64,000 bases of DNA. Source: Aggregatilineales bacterium (GTDB lineage: Bacteria; Chloroflexota; Anaerolineae; Aggregatilineales; Phototrophicaceae). Numbering within the stretch: the first letter of the stretch is position 1; the number at the start of each line of letters is the position of its first letter. Position numbers and translations under genes: made by a program. The stretch spans positions 182,194-246,193 of the forward strand of contig JAUQWZ010000003.1 of assembly GCA_030834905.1 (NCBI GenBank), in the 5' to 3' direction. Of this stretch, positions 62,084-64,000 are shown piece by piece. Under the pieces are notes generated by a model. That model was not told the origin of the DNA. It did not search any database and worked only from the letters and a program-made list of their open reading frames with translations.

Positions 62084-62241
62084 CGCCGGGAATCTTTTAC
62101 AGCGTTTTTACAGTCGCTCGCCGTCGCTGCGGGAAGCGGACTGCCGCGTCCGAGTTGCGGGATCGTAAAAATCGCGTATGCTGCTTATTCATACTTCATC
62201 ATTCTGAATAGTCGAGTTACCATTTTCGGGGAGCGCGGTCT

Positions 62242-64000
62242 ATGAATCGTCCCGCAGGTGCTGCTTTCATTTCCACGCTGCTGAACCTTGCCTTAACCGC
62301 ACTAGTTCTCTCGTTATCATTCGTTCCTTCCGCCCTTGCCGCGCAGCCGCTGGCGACTCCAGCCCCGCTGAGCATTGGTCATTTCGTCTGGGATGATCAC
62401 AACCGTGACGGACAGCAGGACGCAGACGAGCCGGGGCTGGAAGGCATCACCGTTCAACTCTGGAGAGGTGACAGTATCCAGTTGATTGCCGAGACAGTCA
62501 CCGATACTTCCGGCAGCTACAGCCTGATCGCGCCAGCGCCGGGCGAATACCGCGTTCGGGTGATCCTGCCCGCTTTTGGCGATCAGTTCAGTCCCAAAGA
62601 CAGCCCGGCAGGTGATGAACTCGACAGCGATATCAACAGCGACGTCATGCTGAGCGAATTTGGCTTCAGCGATGTCGTTGTGCTTGATACCAACGCCAGC
62701 AGCGCCAGTCACATCGACGCGGGGATCATCCGCGCTGTCACCGCCGCGCCCACCGGAACGCCGGTTCTGATCGGCGATCTGGTCTGGAACGATCTGAACG
62801 GCAACGGGCTTCAGGACGCGGGCGAGCCGGGCTTGGTCGGTATCACCGTCCAACTGTGGAACAGCGAGAAAACGCAGCTTCTTTACGAAACCAAAACTGA
62901 CGACCTGGGCAGCTATACGCTGGTTGCTTACGAACCCGGCGCGTACCGCGTGCGCGTGCTTGAGCCGGATGGCGCGGCGTTCAGCGAGAAAGACCGGGAA
63001 AACAACCAGTGGGACGCAATCGACAGCGACATTAACCCGCTGCCGGAAGCAGACGACTTCGGTTACAGCGATGCATTTGTCATTCCGGCGGACGCGATCT
63101 GCTTCGTCAGTATTGACGCCGGGCTGATCAGCGTCCCGGCGACGCCAACGCCGACCTGGACGGCATCGCCCAATGATACGCCGTTCCCAACCAGCGCCCT
63201 TCCGCCAACCGCCACGCCGGACCGATCGATAGTGTGCGATCTGACAGTAGCGTTGGAGACGCCCGGCGACACGGCGACGCCGATTCTGGCACCCAGCAGC
63301 ACGCCGCTGCCGACTGAACCGCCAGTCCCAACCGATCCATCAGTGCCGCTTGACGCGCCGACGAACACGCCCACGACTGAGCCAACCAGCGAGGTGCTGC
63401 TGGTGACTGAGACGCGGACGAACACGCCAACCATGACATTCACCCCCAGCGCCACGCTGACGGCGAGTCCGACGCTGACGCCCAGCCTGACATTGACGCC
63501 CAGCAGCACGCCAACCGATCTCCCGCCAGGCGTAACGCTGACGCCGAGCAATACGCCAACGCGCACGCCGACGCCGATCAATCTGGGCAACTTCGTCTGG
63601 GACGACATCGATCACGATGGGCGTCAGGACGCGGGCGAACCCGGTCTGCCGGGAATCACCGTCCAGTTGTGGAATAATGCCAAGACGCTGCTGATCGACC
63701 AGACAGTGACCAATGCGTCGGGTATCTACTCGCTGACCGCGCCGATACCGGGCAGCTACCGCATCCGCGTGCTGCTGCCCCCTGGCGACGACTTCAGCCC
63801 CAAGGATCAGGCGGGTGGCGACGACACGCTGGACAGCGACATCAATCCGGCGGGTGTTGACGCCGGTTTCACCGATACCATCAATATCGCCAACAACGTC
63901 ATCTCGATCACCAACCTTGACGCGGGCATCATCGTCTTCCGCACGCCGACGCCAACGCGCACGCCGACGCCGATCAACCTGGGCAACTTCGTCTGGGACG
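62242..64000 (+). CDS. SdrD B-domain/Thr-Pro surface protein (incomplete at right edge)
   Basis: An open frame of at least 586 codons without a stop, running off the window. A signal peptide (LNLALTALVLSLSFVPSALA) is followed by SdrD B-like repeats opening SIGHFVWDDHNRDGQQDADEPGLEGITVQLW, IGDLVWNDLNGNGLQDAGEPGL (62770) and LGNFVWDDIDHDGRQDAGEPGL (63583), with the start of a fourth at about 63979. Between the second and third lies a 150-residue Thr/Pro/Ser-rich tract (about 63130-63580). Each domain ends DSDIN and DAGII, calcium-binding in relatives. An adhesin or wall-spanning stalk is likely. Confidence 0.88.
   Translation, partial: MNRPAGAAFISTLLNLALTALVLSLSFVPSALAAQPLATPAPLSIGHFVWDDHNRDGQQDADEPGLEGITVQLWRGDSIQLIAETVTDTSGSYSLIAPAPGEYRVRVILPAFGDQFSPKDSPAGDELDSDINSDVMLSEFGFSDVVVLDTNASSASHIDAGIIRAVTAAPTGTPVLIGDLVWNDLNGNGLQDAGEPGLVGITVQLWNSEKTQLLYETKTDDLGSYTLVAYEPGAYRVRVLEPDGAAFSEKDRENNQWDAIDSDINPLPEADDFGYSDAFVIPADAICFVSIDAGLISVPATPTPTWTASPNDTPFPTSALPPTATPDRSIVCDLTVALETPGDTATPILAPSSTPLPTEPPVPTDPSVPLDAPTNTPTTEPTSEVLLVTETRTNTPTMTFTPSATLTASPTLTPSLTLTPSSTPTDLPPGVTLTPSNTPTRTPTPINLGNFVWDDIDHDGRQDAGEPGLPGITVQLWNNAKTLLIDQTVTNASGIYSLTAPIPGSYRIRVLLPPGDDFSPKDQAGGDDTLDSDINPAGVDAGFTDTINIANNVISITNLDAGIIVFRTPTPTRTPTPINLGNFVWD

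Overview
The window looks like a chromosomal segment from a high-GC environmental bacterium, most likely Chloroflexota (Anaerolineae-like). This is inferred from gene content, not from a marker gene. The signs are long Thr/Pro 'TNTP' tracts in surface proteins, DUF3352, DUF309, SdrD-B and PPC-domain secreted proteins, a CtpE-like P-type ATPase, and many interspersed palindromic repeats. There is one tRNA (Lys, CTT), no rRNA and no CRISPR array.

Layout. 0-7 kb: clpC, a REP-associated transposase that carries its own repeats, a UlaG-like metallo-hydrolase and a DUF309 protein. 7-10 kb and 20-22 kb, all on the minus strand: phage-like morphogenesis genes (protease-capsid fusion, connector-like, tail-terminator-like, tail/baseplate-like) in phage order but split by about 10 kb of cellular genes (PAP2 phosphatase, GT39 glycosyltransferase, DUF3352, CPBP protease, Uma2, a DUF433/DUF5615 toxin-antitoxin pair with a frameshifted toxin). 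22-25.6 kb: a J-domain protein and a histidine kinase followed by two single-domain response regulators.

25.7-30.7 kb holds the most interesting locus: a five-gene plus-strand cluster of a 38-residue membrane microprotein ending WIYQGF, an MBOAT acyltransferase, an SGNH-type membrane protein, an acyl carrier protein and an acyl-AMP ligase. This matches, part for part, the DltX-DltB-DltD-DltC-DltA machinery that O-acylates envelope polymers in Firmicutes. The ligase is a longer acyl-AMP-ligase type, so the acyl group and acceptor are probably different and unknown.

31-46 kb: CtpE-like cation ATPase, tRNA-Lys, CPA2/TrkA-type antiporter, a Thr/Pro repeat membrane protein, a divergent AlkZ-like/CGNR regulator pair, an SH3 protein, a WecG/TagA glycosyltransferase with a polyprenyl sugar transferase, DUF4013, TPR-PPC and holA. 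46-64 kb: secreted PPC protein, nitrilase-family hydrolase, a degenerate shikimate-kinase-like gene with a HAD phosphatase, a Zn/Mn ABC permease without partners, a GH46-like hydrolase, lipoproteins, TPR, LSDAT/SLOG and mutY, ending in an incomplete SdrD-B/Thr-Pro surface protein that runs off the right edge.

At least two families of 25-50 bp palindromes (GTAGGGGCGA...TCGCCCCTAC and GTAGGGACACGA...TCGTGTCCCTAC) are scattered throughout. Several lie in frame inside the MBOAT, ligase and transposase genes, resembling the protein-coding palindromic elements known from Rickettsia. All function calls come from reading motifs by eye; none was checked by database search.
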